In this document: positions 22,751 to 34,046 of the stretch, in pieces
How the letters are laid out: the number at the start of each line of letters is the position of its first letter
Numbering within the stretch: the first letter of the stretch is position 1
DNA from: Cryptomeria japonica
Lineage: Eukaryota > Streptophyta > Pinopsida > Cupressales > Cupressaceae
Assembly (NCBI RefSeq): GCF_030272615.1
Contig: NC_081405.1
Coordinates: 21,310,047 to 21,374,046, forward strand
Reading direction: 5' to 3'
DNA length: 64,000 nucleotides
Notes under the pieces: model-generated
Told to the model about the DNA's origin: nothing
Databases searched by the model: none
What the model saw: only the letters and a program-made list of their open reading frames with translations
Translations under genes and position numbers: made by a program

Positions 22751-24001
22751 TTAGCATAAAGAAAAAGATACAAATAAAGAAGGGACAAGTGCCCAACAGA
22801 GAAAAGAGTACACAACTCTATTAATTTCCACTAAATGATCCAATGAATGAGACATATCCAAAGATAATTTCCCCTTATCCACAATATTCAAGTATTGCCC
22901 ATGATCAGAAGTCCATTTGGATAAACAATCAACAACTCCATTCCACTCCCTAAGAATGTGAGTAAAAATAGAAAATTCGAAGGAATTGCACAACCAAAGA
23001 ATCTTCCTAATCACCATAGCCAAGTGCCAGCTAACCTCATCTAACCATCACTCATTCAACAAAGTCACTACAATCTAGGAATCAGATTCACAAATAATAC
23101 ATTTCTAGCCAAGAGTACAACTATGCTCCACTGTATATAAAATGGCAAGAGCCTCCATTAAATTATTGGTACAAAAACCCTTATAAAATGAGAAGATAAA
23201 CTAGATATCTCCAAAAATATCATGACCAGCTCCACCAATACCGGCATGACTAGGACTCCCTCTAGAAGAACCATCAGTGTTAGGTTTCAAAACTCCCTGA
23301 GGCGGAGAGGACCAAGAAACCTCCCTGTTAATCTTTCATAAAGGGTGATGACATCTATTTCTCAATTATCTGCCTAGTATGTTGCCTACCAGGAGAAGGA
23401 GCACCTTTGTTAAGGGGAAAATTAAACCAATTACATATATCAATATCTCTAAGATCCACACCCCCATTAAAAATCACAGTTTTCCATAGCTGTCTCATGA
23501 ATAGAATAAATGATTTTCCACCACAAATGTTGAACAACCATCCTAGCATCATGAAAAATCCGGTGATTCCTTTCCAACCACATATGCTAGATAATGAAAC
23601 AGGGTCCAATAGACCAAGAAACTTGGAAAAATAAGTCTTAGTAGGAGGTCTACCCCATTGGACCCAAAATTTAGCTAAAGAGAAAATATGCCAATAGGCT
23701 TGGTTCCATAGTCCCCACCAAAGATGCCAAATTACCCTAGAGAAGGAACACTAAAAGAAGAGGTGAGAAACACATTCCTCACTATTACAACAAATAGCAC
23801 ACATGGAGGGTCCTTGGACACCCCATTTGCACAAATTATCTTAAGTTAGACAATGATTTTGGACAAGTAGCCACATAAAAAAAGTTACATTTAGGCCAAT
23901 AAAATTTACTCCACATGTTTACACCAAGGGACTTCCACCTCTCCAAAAATACGATGAATAAGTTCCAAGTAACTAGTAACAAAAAAATACTTACAAGAAG
24001 A
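22751..24001 (-). pseudogene. LINE 3' end: zinc-binding and RNase H regions
   Basis: Minus-strand fragment of a plant L1-type non-LTR retrotransposon. From about 23880 the frame shows the zinc-binding region found after plant LINE RTs: MWLLVQNHCLT, CKWGVQ, CAICCNSEECVSHLFF, then SRVIWHLWWG. A linker at 23355-23609 follows. Then an RNase H domain: LKPNTDGSSRGSPSHAGIGG (about 23290) through ILREWNGVVDCLSKWTSDH (about 22930), stopping at 22751. Stops and frameshifts interrupt it. The RT and endonuclease are absent because E2 begins at 24002; E2 probably inserted into it, or it was already 5'-truncated. Confidence 0.8.
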
Positions 24002-24872
24002 TGCTGGAGTCCAAGAACATTGAGAGGGGGGGGGGGGGGGGGGGGTGAATCAGTGTTCTACTAGAATATAAGATTTTAGCCTTATCAAAGAATTCAATCA
24101 TCAATCGGTAAACATAAATACATATAACTAAAAAAAGTAATGCAATGACATAAATGAATACCATAGCATAGAGAATTTATACGTGGAAAACCTCAATGAG
24201 GAAAAACCACGGTGGGATTTCTGACCCACAATATTAATTCACTGGCCATATGAAGAGATATTACATATAATAGGGGCTTGCACATGTAGGAAGGCACACT
24301 GCCTAGAGCACACTGCTCATCACCAAGATTCTCACTGACTACAATCACTTTCTGATACAAAACTGCAAAACTAAACTCATATAATGAATTTGCTATGCCT
24401 GATTGAGTTCCAGTTAAGGCTCCGACTGTTCTAGTTCTTAAACCATAAACCCTTGCCAGAATAGAATACACCTTATGAGTAAATTAGAAATCATCTACAA
24501 ATCATTACAAAATATTTATTTCACATACAAATGATCTCGCATACATAAACTTCGCATTTCAGATCCTATCTTGAATGTCATTATGAAATGACCTAATAGA
24601 CTGACTTATATACCCTTACAAACATTTATGCCATATGTCGGCTCATTACAAATATATATGAATTATAAAATGCTTTGCCGGATACTACCCTTTTCCATAT
24701 CTCCAAGTGATGTCGGCTTCCCATATAGGTACCTAATTTGCCGGTTACCTTTGAAATCCTTGATGTCAGTGAATTGTCTGTCGGATGCTGGTGAACCAAA
24801 ATATGTTTCCAATGTTGCCAATGTCACCATCAATGACAACATAAGAAATCGAATGAGTGTCAATTGCCAACA
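24002..24872 (-). repeat. E2 3' LTR (871 bp)
   Basis: The minus strand starts TGTTGGCAATTGACACTC at 24872 and ends at 24002. It matches the first 97 bases of the 5' LTR (59750-59846): the long G run followed by tgaat.agtgttctac.agaatataagattttagcctt. The shared block appears in reverse at 24182-24212. A G tract of about 22 bases at 24028-24049 is the expanded C-rich LTR end. Confidence 0.85.
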
Positions 24873-25114
24873 ATCTCCCTCTTTGGTATTGATGGCAACA
24901 CTCATGTGAAAAATGGTTTCAATTTGCCTTGTTGATCTTGGAATGTGATTCTATTCCCCCTGAGATATATATATACCATCTAAAATCTGATCCATACATA
25001 TTTCTCCTTCTATTTTCACATACATCACTCCCCCTTTGGCATCGATGCCAAAAACCGATACAAAGATTGAATAAATCAAAAAAATTCTATACAGGGGAAT
25101 GTCTCCCAAAATAC
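24873..25114 (-). other. E2 polypurine tract and 3' untranslated region
   Basis: On the minus strand CCAAAGAGGGAGAT (24886-24873) immediately precedes the LTR start, a normal polypurine primer for plus-strand synthesis. The stretch back to 25114 is non-coding. Confidence 0.65.
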
Positions 25115-26684
25115 TTATTGGAGTTGAATGAGCTTGAAGATTTCTGGGTAAGCATTCTTCAAAAAATCCAAGTATGTGTCCCAACTAGATTTGAATGTCC
25201 CTGAAATTGACACAAGTCCATTTAGGACATATGCATGAGATTCTTGTTCCTTGATTTCTATCAGTGTGGGCTTTCCCATCATGTCTATACACTCCTTCTT
25301 ATGTAAATACAGTGTGTCCAACCGAGGACTCACTAACCCTCTGAGCTCCTTAGCTCTCCATATGTTTTTATCTCTGTCTCTTTCAAGAGCTGAAATCTGG
25401 ACTTCTAATAAAAAAATTTGACCATCTACAGATGTGGTTAAAGAATTTACTCCATCAAAGTTATTTATAATTCCTGCAATTGTATTTTGAATATCTTTAA
25501 TACTTTTGTCTATACCTACTATAAGTAAACTTGAATTGCAGCATACCCGGTAAATATTTTTACATTGCCTCAAAGTATCATCTATCATTTTCAATCTATC
25601 TGCTATCTGTACTTTGTCTGATTCAATCAACTGATCAAAAGTGGCCTTCTTGGACTGAGAAAACTAGTCCAGAGCATGTCGGTTAGAGATATGTTGTAGT
25701 GATTGAAATTCTTTTGAAATATGCTCTCTCAACATTTTGAGCTTGTTAGATGGACTTGCTCCCTTATCAATTTGGCATTCCAAGACTAACTGGTGAAAAA
25801 TTGGAATGGAATGATCAATTGTTTGATTTTCCTCAGTCCCTTCCTTGATCATTTTCTAAGCTTCAATCATCATGAGTTTGGTTGAACTCATCTCTGTTAT
25901 GCTCTTCTACTCAACATTTGTAGTGGTAATTGCCAACAATGTAGTTCTGGCTGCTGGTTCTCTATTTGATCCCTCTCCCTTTTCTCTGATGATTGTGCAA
26001 AAACACTTATCTTAGTTTGAACTTCCTTTTCCTTCTCTCCTTCTTGATATTTCTCTTTATCTTTCTCCAATATCATCTTCTTTTGCACCGGTAGCTTTGC
26101 CACTTTGTGCAACATTTGTTATTGCTGGTTCCACATTTGTTGTATCCACAACCTACTCATTTTGATCTGAAGGACTATTGTCCTCAACATCTATAACTTG
26201 TTTATTATATACACTAACTTTTTCTGCCTGTATCTCCTCTTTATCCTATACATTTGCTTATGTCAGAGATTCTCCATTTAATTCCTTGGCATCTTTCAAA
26301 ATTGTGGATGGGCTCTCCACTACACCTTTGCCTTTGCCATAAATTGGGATGTCTGAAATGCCAAACTTAGGATTAGCTTCTGGTGATGTAAAGAAATCAG
26401 GGTTGTCAATAAAGAATTTAACCAATGCCTCATTGGTTTCACTGATTATTTCTTTGACTCTACCTGCCATAAGGTTGACTATCCTGTGCCTACTTCTGAA
26501 AATTGTTTTTTAGCAGTTTCAAGGCACCTATCAAACTCCTCAAGGGTAATTGAACCACAATTAGTTAATAATGTTTGAATCTTTATGTGCTGGTCTTCCT
26601 CTATAGAAGACACTCTTCTATAATTTAGATTATTATATAATTGTGTTGGTATTTTCTTTGCAATCTCTAATAAAGCCTTCTTAT
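25115..26684 (-). pseudogene. E2 giant ORF, C-terminal part
   Basis: The last ~520 codons of E2's unknown ORF. Most lies in a single frame with few stops: 26258-26470 (opening MAGRVKEIISETNEALVKFF), 25664-25852 and 25115-25630, the last being strongly helical and ending at IFKLIQLQ. The 26479-26684 part is in a different frame, so there is one frameshift near 26475. Before E3 inserted at 26685 the frame continued directly into 55217 and up; the CTTAT/CTTCT duplication marks the join. No gag or pol motif is present. The long helices with Lys/Glu-rich tracts suggest a coiled, possibly nucleic-acid or capsid-associated protein, but that is only a guess. Confidence 0.6.
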
Positions 26685-28263
26685 TGTTGAACACAGAGTA
26701 CCACTGAGAGGGGGTGAATTAGTGGTTCCTAAAATTCTTTTCTCTTTTAAGGCAACTTCAGAATACCAGTTGTTATCTTAAGCACTAAACAATCAAACCA
26801 GTAAAGCAAATGGGGAGACCAAAGAAGACAATCACACAAATGCACTTCACAACATCAGATGTACGAGGAAAACCTAATATGGGAAAAACCTCAATGAGAA
26901 ATGTTGCTGGAGGCTACTGCTCTAATCTGGCCTCACAAGTGAAACACTGAATTACAAATATTTAGGGCACCAATCCAAGGAGCACCAACCCCTACTGATT
27001 TAGGGCACCAACCCAAGGAGAACCTACCCCTGCACCAAGATCCAATTTGGTGATGTATATTGAAATACAATTTAGATACTGTTATGGCTTCTTGTTGCAA
27101 ATGAGTTGTACAACTCTTGATCAAACATGTTATTATCGGTTGACAATCTTCTCTTCTTTACTGGATCTCACACTATCGGTTGTGAGATCACTCTCTTTGA
27201 TTCTTGGCCTCTCTTCTCTCTCTCTTTCACAATCTCACAACTCACTGTGTCACACTTGGATGTCGCCTTGCTCAACCACACTTTACCAGTTTTCTCAACT
27301 ATTGAACCTTCTATAGTTATACTAGTACTCAATCACTGCCAGCTAAACCCTCACCAGTTTGCTTGTTGACTCTTTGCAAATTTCTTAAAATAAATTCTAA
27401 GGAAGATGATTTTTATCTACGATCAATCTCTCTTCACTCTTCTTCTCCTCTTCAAGCATCAATATTTTCTGTTTCGAGCTTGTATATTTATGATCATGGA
27501 TTCCTTCCAAAAATGCATTCAAACACTGCCACTTTAGGTTTTCCTTTTCAGCTCAATCCAAATCCCCTTTGATTTGATATGCTTTTCAGGGATATGATCT
27601 TTATGACAATGATCAATCACTAGTCGAACTTCGCATTTCTAAATATGGAGGTCTACACCATGCTTTTTTCTTTTGCTTCGTCACTCGCCATTAATGGCTT
27701 TGTTGTTTCCTTCATGTAATAGGTACAAAGGTCAAATCATCTTGCAAGATTAGTGTGATTTCTTTTCCATCTTTCCTTCCTCGAGCCACAATCTTCTATC
27801 ATCGTCCATGACTTGCAGGTTCCTCATAAAAGCCGACCTGCCTACAGATTTGTTACATCGATGCACACTCCACCAACTTGTCCAATACCTCCACCTGGCA
27901 TCTAGCTGTCATGCTTGTCAACATCCACCTTTGATTGGATTCCTATGTCATTTTGACATGCTTTGTCGACCCAAGTTGAATACCAGTTTAGTCTATGTTA
28001 CCGATATGACCATCAAACATCCTTTCTATTCTATTCACCAATTGTTGTACCTTCATAACACACAAACAACCTTCATCCTGGTATATGCCTTACCGGTAAG
28101 CCTTCTTTACCAGTAGATGACCCAGGTCATGTGTACCGCTAGCCTTCCTTTGTTCTTCTCACTCTCATGTGTATTGCCCTCATATCAGTCACCTCTTCTT
28201 ACTTACCGGTGACCTTGCCAAACCGTTTGACATCAATGACAACTTAATGCCAAATTGCCAACA
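26685..28263 (-). repeat. E3 3' LTR (1,579 bp)
   Basis: It starts on the minus strand with TGTTGGCAATTTGGC at 28263 and ends CAACA at 26685. It is colinear with 33678-34046 plus 53976-55216. It contains the shared block in reverse at 26866-26895 and the G-rich end complement at 26704-26715. The small ORFs in it lack conservation. Confidence 0.92.
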
Positions 28264-28472
28264 ATCTCTCCCTTTGGCATTGATGTCAAATTATCACACG
28301 ACACTTCTTACCAATACATTTCTCCCCCTTTGACACAATGATAAAGGGTATTGAATACTCCCCCTTTGATCTATACTGAGCTCCCCCTTAGACTGCTATG
28401 AACTTCCCCTAAACCATATAAATCCTTCCTTGCTTAAGTGCATAAGGAAGATGACAAAACTCCCAATTTATG
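28264..28472 (-). other. E3 polypurine tract and 3' untranslated region
   Basis: The minus strand reads CCAAAGGGAGAGAT (28277-28264) next to the LTR start. The rest up to 28472 is non-coding, with CTCCCCC-rich tracts. Confidence 0.6.
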
Positions 28473-29990
28473 TCAGAGGTACTCAAAGGTGCTTACTGGT
28501 AGTGGTTTGGTGAAAATATCGGCTACTTGTTCTCTGATAGGGACATAATTCATCTTTACCTCTTGTCCTTCAACCTTCTCTCTAAGAAAATTATACTTAA
28601 TAGAAACGTGCTTTGTTTTGGAATGCATTACCGTATTCTTTGCTATGTTGATTAAACTTGAATTATCACACCGGATGAGAATAGGATCAGTGATGTCCAC
28701 CTGTATGTCTTTGAGGTTCTACTTCATCCAAAGCACCAGAGAGTAGCATGTAGCATCAACAATGTATTCTTCTTCAGTAGTTGATAGAGAGACTGAGTCT
28801 TGCTTCTTGCTATGCCATGAGACCAACTGGTCACCTAGGAAGAATGCACCACCACTTGTGCTCTTCCGATCATCAATGCAACCTACCCAATCAGCATCAG
28901 TGTATGCTTCCAAGATGAATTCGCCTTGTTTAGGGTAACACAATCCATAACGGAGTGTCCCTTGTAGGTACCTAAAGATTTTGCTTACATAATTCATATG
29001 TGACTACTTAGGTGCAGCTTGGAATCTGGCCACCATGCATACTGCTTGTACAATATCCAGTCTACAAGCATTTAGATACAATAGACATCCTATCATGGAT
29101 CTATACAAAGTCTGATCCACCACTGATGATTCATCATCCTTTCTTAATTTACTTCCGGTCACCATGGGGGTACTTACTGGTTTACAATCCTTTAGTTGAA
29201 ATTTCTTCAACATTTCTTTTGCATACTTGATTTGTGAGATAAAGATTCCCTTATCTTGTTGTAATATCTACAAACCAAGGAAGTATGTCACTTCACTAAG
29301 AATTGACATCTCAAATTCAGACTGCATCTGATCAGCAAATTCTTTGCAAAGGGTCTCCTTATTGCTTTCAAAGATAATGTCATCTACATACACAACCACA
29401 ATGATCATGTGGTTTCCATCTTTCTTTATGTACAAATTATTGTCAGAACTCCCCTTTTTGAATCCTTTCTCCTTCAGGTACTGATCTAATCTTGAATACC
29501 ATACTATAGGGGCTTGCTTTAGACCATACAGGGCCTACTTCAACCGGCACACAAATGTTTCATCATCATGTAGCAGAAACCCTTCTAGTTGCTCCATGTA
29601 TACTTCTTCTAAATTTCCATTTAGGAAGGTAGATTTTACATCCATTTGATATACTTTATAACCCTTGTAGATAGAGAAGGATAGAAACATTCTAATTTCT
29701 TCTAATCTAGCTACCAGTGCAAATGTTTCTTCAAAGCCAATTCCCTCTACTTGAGAGTATCCTTTGCACACTAGTCTAGCTTTATGCCTAATAATTTTAC
29801 CTTCTTCATTCATTTTATTTCGGTAGATCCATTTACTGCCAATTATGTTCTTATCTTTCGGTCTAGGGACTAATTCCCAGTCTTATTATTCTCAATCTAT
29901 TGCAGTTCTTCTTCCATGGCATCCATCCATTCTTGTCTTTTATTGGCTTCATTTAATGTTTTAGGTTCTACTTCAGTCATGAAGCAGAAG
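28473..29990 (-). pseudogene. pol: E3 reverse transcriptase and RNase H
   Basis: Copia RT followed by RNase H. RT blocks on the minus strand: [21 protein letters not shown] (about 29790), [21 protein letters not shown] (29640), the catalytic VVYVDDIIF (about 29385), then QIKYAKEMLKKFQLKDCKPVSTPM. RNase H blocks: AYTDADWVGCIDDRKSTSG (first Asp), VSLSTTEEEYI (Glu), LIRCDNSS (second Asp) and HSKTKHVSIKYNFLRE, ending EQVADIFTKPLP. Stops fall near 29270, 29000 and 28718, mostly TAG where Gln is expected. Length and order match a full Copia RT-RNase H. Confidence 0.92.
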
Positions 29991-30007
29991 GTGACTTGTT
30001 CATCATT

Positions 30008-31229
30008 CTAGGCAAGTCTTCTTCTAGTCTGCACACCATCACTCTTATTTCCCAAAATTTTCTCTTCAGGGTGATTCAACTGCACATACCAGTTGGGAGC
30101 CTTCTTGGATGCTACTTTTGGTTCATTGTCTGACTGAGCTTCCTCACCTTCATCACCTGAATCATCATATCGGTTAACCTGTGGTTGACTTCCCTTGTAC
30201 ATGTCCTCATCAACTTTTACATGCAAACTTTCAATGACTCTTCTTAGTCTTTTGTTGTAGCATTTGTAGGCCTTATTGTTAGATGAGTAACCAAGGAAGA
30301 TTCCTTCATCACTCCTGGAGTCAAAGCTACCTAGACCATCCATATCTCTCTTGTTAAAGAATTTACTTCCAAATACTTTGAAGTATTTGACTGATGGCTT
30401 CCGGTCATACCACAACTCATAAGGTGTCATTTTGTTGTTTACTCTTAATTGAACCCGGTTCAAGGTATATGCAATAGTATGAACAAATTCCTTCCAATAT
30501 GTGTCTGGCAGACTGGCTTCATTTAACATGGTTTTGGCCATCTCCCTAATTTTCCCGTTCTTCCTTTCTACCACACCATTTTGTTGTGGTGTCTTAGGGG
30601 CTGATTATTGCCTTCTAATTGCATGTTTTTCATAATAATTCAAATTCATTTTATGTAAACTCTCCACCCTGGTCTGATCTTAGACATTTTGGCTTGCACC
30701 CACTTTCTTTCTCCACTATTTTCCTAAAGATCTTTAATTTGTCAAATGCTTGTGACTTATCTTGTAGGAAGGTGACCCATGTCATTCTTAAGTAATCATC
30801 AATAAAAAGCATAAAGTATCTTTCACTGGCAAGTTCTCTTGTCCTAGTTGGGCCACACAGATCTGTATGCATAATTTCAAGTGGTCTTGAGGTGTTGTGC
30901 TCTTTTGTCCTGAAGCCCACCTTGGTTTTCTTTCCTTTTACACATTCATCACAAAATGTGCTTGCCAGTTTGATGATGGGTGGAATATTCCTCACATACC
31001 CCATTTTTCTTACTGTAACTAGGTTATCAAAGTTTATGTGGCCTAATCTTCAATGCCACAACCAACTTTCATCAACTTGTCCTAACATGCATTGTTACTC
31101 ATAGCATTCCTTTAGATTATAAACATTGCCATTTGTTCTCTTTCCTTCCGCCACAACCTGACCGGTACTGCCCTTCTTTATCTGGTAGCTAGTTGAGTCA
31201 AAGGTGAATTTATAACCATTTTCACACAT
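30008..31229 (-). pseudogene. pol: E3 integrase
   Basis: Integrase of a Copia element. The N-terminal zinc-binding part has W.RLGHIN around 31060 and CDECVKGKKTKVGF around 30935. The core shows MHTDLCGPTRTREL (first Asp), YFMLFIDDYLRMTWV, and CLRSDQGGEF (second Asp, about 30660). After a gap with stops (30575-30650), the frame resumes MVERKNGKIREMAKTMLNE and contains the ELWYDRKPSVKYFKVFGSK block, then an acidic C-terminal tail. A frameshift near 30600 separates core and tail. Confidence 0.9.
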
Positions 31230-31571
31230 CTAACTCACGCTTAGCAAATTGTTCTTTAAGCCTTCCACATAATATACATCATGCGCCTTCAATTTTCCAT
31301 CAATACTTAGAGTACCTTTTCCCTTTATTTTGATGGATGAGTTGTCTCCAAATCTTACTGAACAACCACTATCTACAACCCATAGATTTTTTCTTTCAGC
31401 ATGTAAGGTAGACTGCACTATCAGACTTGATTCTACCTTTTCTTTTTCTTTCTCAACCCATACCAGTTTGGTTTCCTTCTTCTTGTCAGCTGCTATTTTG
31501 TGCTCAGGTTCAACTATAGGTTCTTGATCAAGATTTGTCTTCTTCTGCTTAATTTTCATGTTTTTACACAA
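31230..31571 (-). pseudogene. pol: E3 protease
   Basis: Copia aspartic protease. The active-site motif is VVDSGCS (about 31370), where functional copies usually continue HMTG; here it reads SVRFGDNS. The end matches the Copia pattern DVYYVEGLKNNLLSVS. A Lys/Glu-rich linker precedes it. One stop divides it from gag upstream (about 31574). Confidence 0.82.
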
Positions 31572-31576
31572 CCTTG

Positions 31577-33611
31577 CTATGTATCCAAACTCTGACAGTT
31601 ATAGCATTTCACATTTTTATTTAAAGATAAATCCTTAAAATTATTGTAGGGTACCAGTTTATTCTTCCTACATTCAAAACTCCTATGACCATATCCATTG
31701 CACTGATAACAAATAACATTTATATCCCAGAGTGCATTAAATGGATTTTTACTTTCATAACACATAGAGGGCTTATTGGTTAATCTACAGTTAGCTATTC
31801 TATGCACAAATTTGTTACACTGGTAACAGTAACCATGAAGGTTTGAAACATACTGGTTAGGTTGCCTTGGTCCTACAAATAACTTCCTCATCAGGGGTCT
31901 TCTATTCATGTTGTTGACTCTGGTGAATCCTTTAGGGTCAACCCTTACATTTCTCCTTGGATCTACATGTCGGTACAAAGAGTGTGGCCTCCAAGTCATT
32001 TCTTGTGTATACCGGTTTGTATGGCTATTTCCAACATCATCTGCATATGTCTTTTTACCGGTATCCTTGCCTATAGTGAATGTCTTCTTTTCTTCACCTT
32101 CATTTGAAGAGGTGAACTTTATTTCTTTTCTAGATGTATCTTTGGTGTTTGAAATTGGACCTTCTTCAAAGCCTAAGCCACCAGTATCTTTGGATTGCTT
32201 TTGTTTGCTCAACATCTTGTCTAAGGCTTCGGTGCTACCTTCATATTTGCTCCTTATTTTTATTTCTTCCTTACTTTCTTCAAGCTCCTTTCTGAGCTTC
32301 ACTATCTCTACTTCCGGATCTTGATGCTCCTTTTCCTTCTTCATCAGATCAGAGGATGTAAATTCACATATTCTCTTGGTTTCTTCTAGCTACAGTTTCA
32401 AGTCAGATATGACTTGACTGGACTCATCCAGGGATTGCTTCAACAGACCTTGTTTATCTACTGCAACATGCTTAACCTTCTTGAGTTCTCTTCTTGTTTT
32501 ACTCAGTTCCTCAAGAGTACTTATAAGCTCTCCTTCTAAGTCCACTTCATCCTCAATATCTTCCTCCTCCTCATCTTCACCAATTGGTTCATCAAGTACC
32601 ATAAAGAGATTAACTTTTATGTCATTCTCATGGTAGTCATCTTCTGATGCACTTTCTTCATCTATGACGTCATCTTCAATAGTATATAGATTGTTTTGCT
32701 TGCAATACCCTCTTCTTCCTTTCCAGTAGACATTTCTTTCTTTATCTTTCCCAACATATTTGCTAAACCCTCTTGAATCATCTCCATCGGTTTCATTATA
32801 AGGACATTTTGCAGCAAAGTGTCCAACTTTACCACAGTTGAAACATTTAAGTGGTAGCTTTCCTTTATACTTGTCGGACCCTCTTTTGAGTTTTCTGACA
32901 AAGTTTGCTACTTCTGCATTAGAGTTTTTACTAGATCATTTATGAGAAAATACTTCTTTTCCCTTCGGAGTGGTGTTGAACGCTTCCTCTTTCCTTGAGG
33001 AAGCATCACCAATTGTTCTCATTTCATAGGCAGTTAGTGAGCCAAATAGCTCATCCATTGAAAAGATCTTTAGATCCTTGGCTTTTTCTATGGCAGACAC
33101 CTTTGTATCATACTTAGGTGTAAGGGACCTAAGTACCTTCTTGAAAAGGATCTCATCTGCAATATCTTCTCCAATTCCTTTGATGGTATTCACAGTTTCA
33201 TCAAATCTATGAAGGTAGTCTGTAATATTTTCATCATCCTTCATCTTGATGCCTTCAAGTTGGCCCCTTAGTGCTTGCAGCTTAGCCTCTTTAACTTTTT
33301 GCATCTCCTTCAAATAACCTCTGCATTTTATCCCAAGTCTCCTTGGTAGATGTACAGTGCATGACCTTGACAAACTCATTATTAGATAGCCCACTCAAGA
33401 TAGCATGTTTGGCCTTTGCATTGTTCTCACACTCCTTCTTGGCATCCATATCAGTGGGAGGAATGCTAGGGACAACATACGCACTCTTGATAGACATCCA
33501 CACATCAAAACCAAGGGAAGAAATAAAGGTCTCCATTCTTCTGCTCCAAAAGGAATAGGTGGATCCATCAAACATGGGGGCTTTTGAGGAAGCAAAATCA
33601 ATACTTTCCAT
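31577..33611 (-). pseudogene. gag: E3 gag with extended knuckle tail
   Basis: The start codon at 33611 opens MESIDFASSKAPMFDGSTYSFW, a typical Copia gag start. The capsid continues to about 32936 after a frameshift near 33295 (ALRGQLEGIKMKDDENITDYL; KVLRSLTPKYDTKVSAIE). A CCHC knuckle CFNCGKVGHFAAKC lies near 32830. An unusual long tail follows: an acidic coiled coil (32390-32602), another coiled coil (32230-32344), then knuckles CYQCNKFVHRIANC and CYQCNGYGHRSFEC and a last partial one at 31590. Only a few stops intervene. The tail is the part shared with E2 and with 13570-14856. Confidence 0.88.
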
Positions 33612-33664
33612 TGTGTTCTAAGTCCAGAATCTACCCAAGGTTTAGAGATAACTGAGAACTTACA

Positions 33665-33677
33665 CTTTGATACTAAT
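33665..33677 (-). promoter_or_regulatory. E3 primer-binding site
   Basis: ctttgatacta on the plus strand is the complement of a TGGTATCAAAG-type Met primer site, with one change, and abuts the 5' LTR. Confidence 0.6.
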
Positions 33678-34046
33678 TATTGAACATAGAGTACCATTGA
33701 GAGGGGGTGAATCAGTGGTTCCTAAAATTCTTTTCTCTTTTAAGGCAACTTCAGAATACCAATTGTTATCTTAAGCACTAAACAGTCAAACCAATAAAGC
33801 AAATGGGGAGACCAAAGAAGACAATCACACAAATGCACTTCACAACACCAGATGTACAAGGAAAACCCAAAATGGGAAAAACCTCAGTGAGAAATGTTGC
33901 TGGAGACTACTGCTCTAGTCTAGCCTCACAAGTGAAACACTGAATTACAAAGATTTAGGGCACCAACCCAAGGAGCACCAACCCCTACACTAAGATCCAA
34001 CTTGGTGATGTACATTGAAATACAATTTAGATACTGTTATGGCTTC
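33678..34046 (-). repeat. E3 5' LTR, part 1 (before E4)
   Basis: It matches 26685-27093 of the 3' LTR with small indels, up to 'tactgttatggcttc'. E4 begins at 34047. The first bases are TATTGAACA where the partner has TGTTGAACA. Confidence 0.9.

Noticed and set aside
24028-24049. Poly-G run as an assembly gap filler
   Set aside because: It coincides with the C-rich LTR end common to this family, and the partner LTR is also expanded there, so it is probably real, though its exact length is doubtful.
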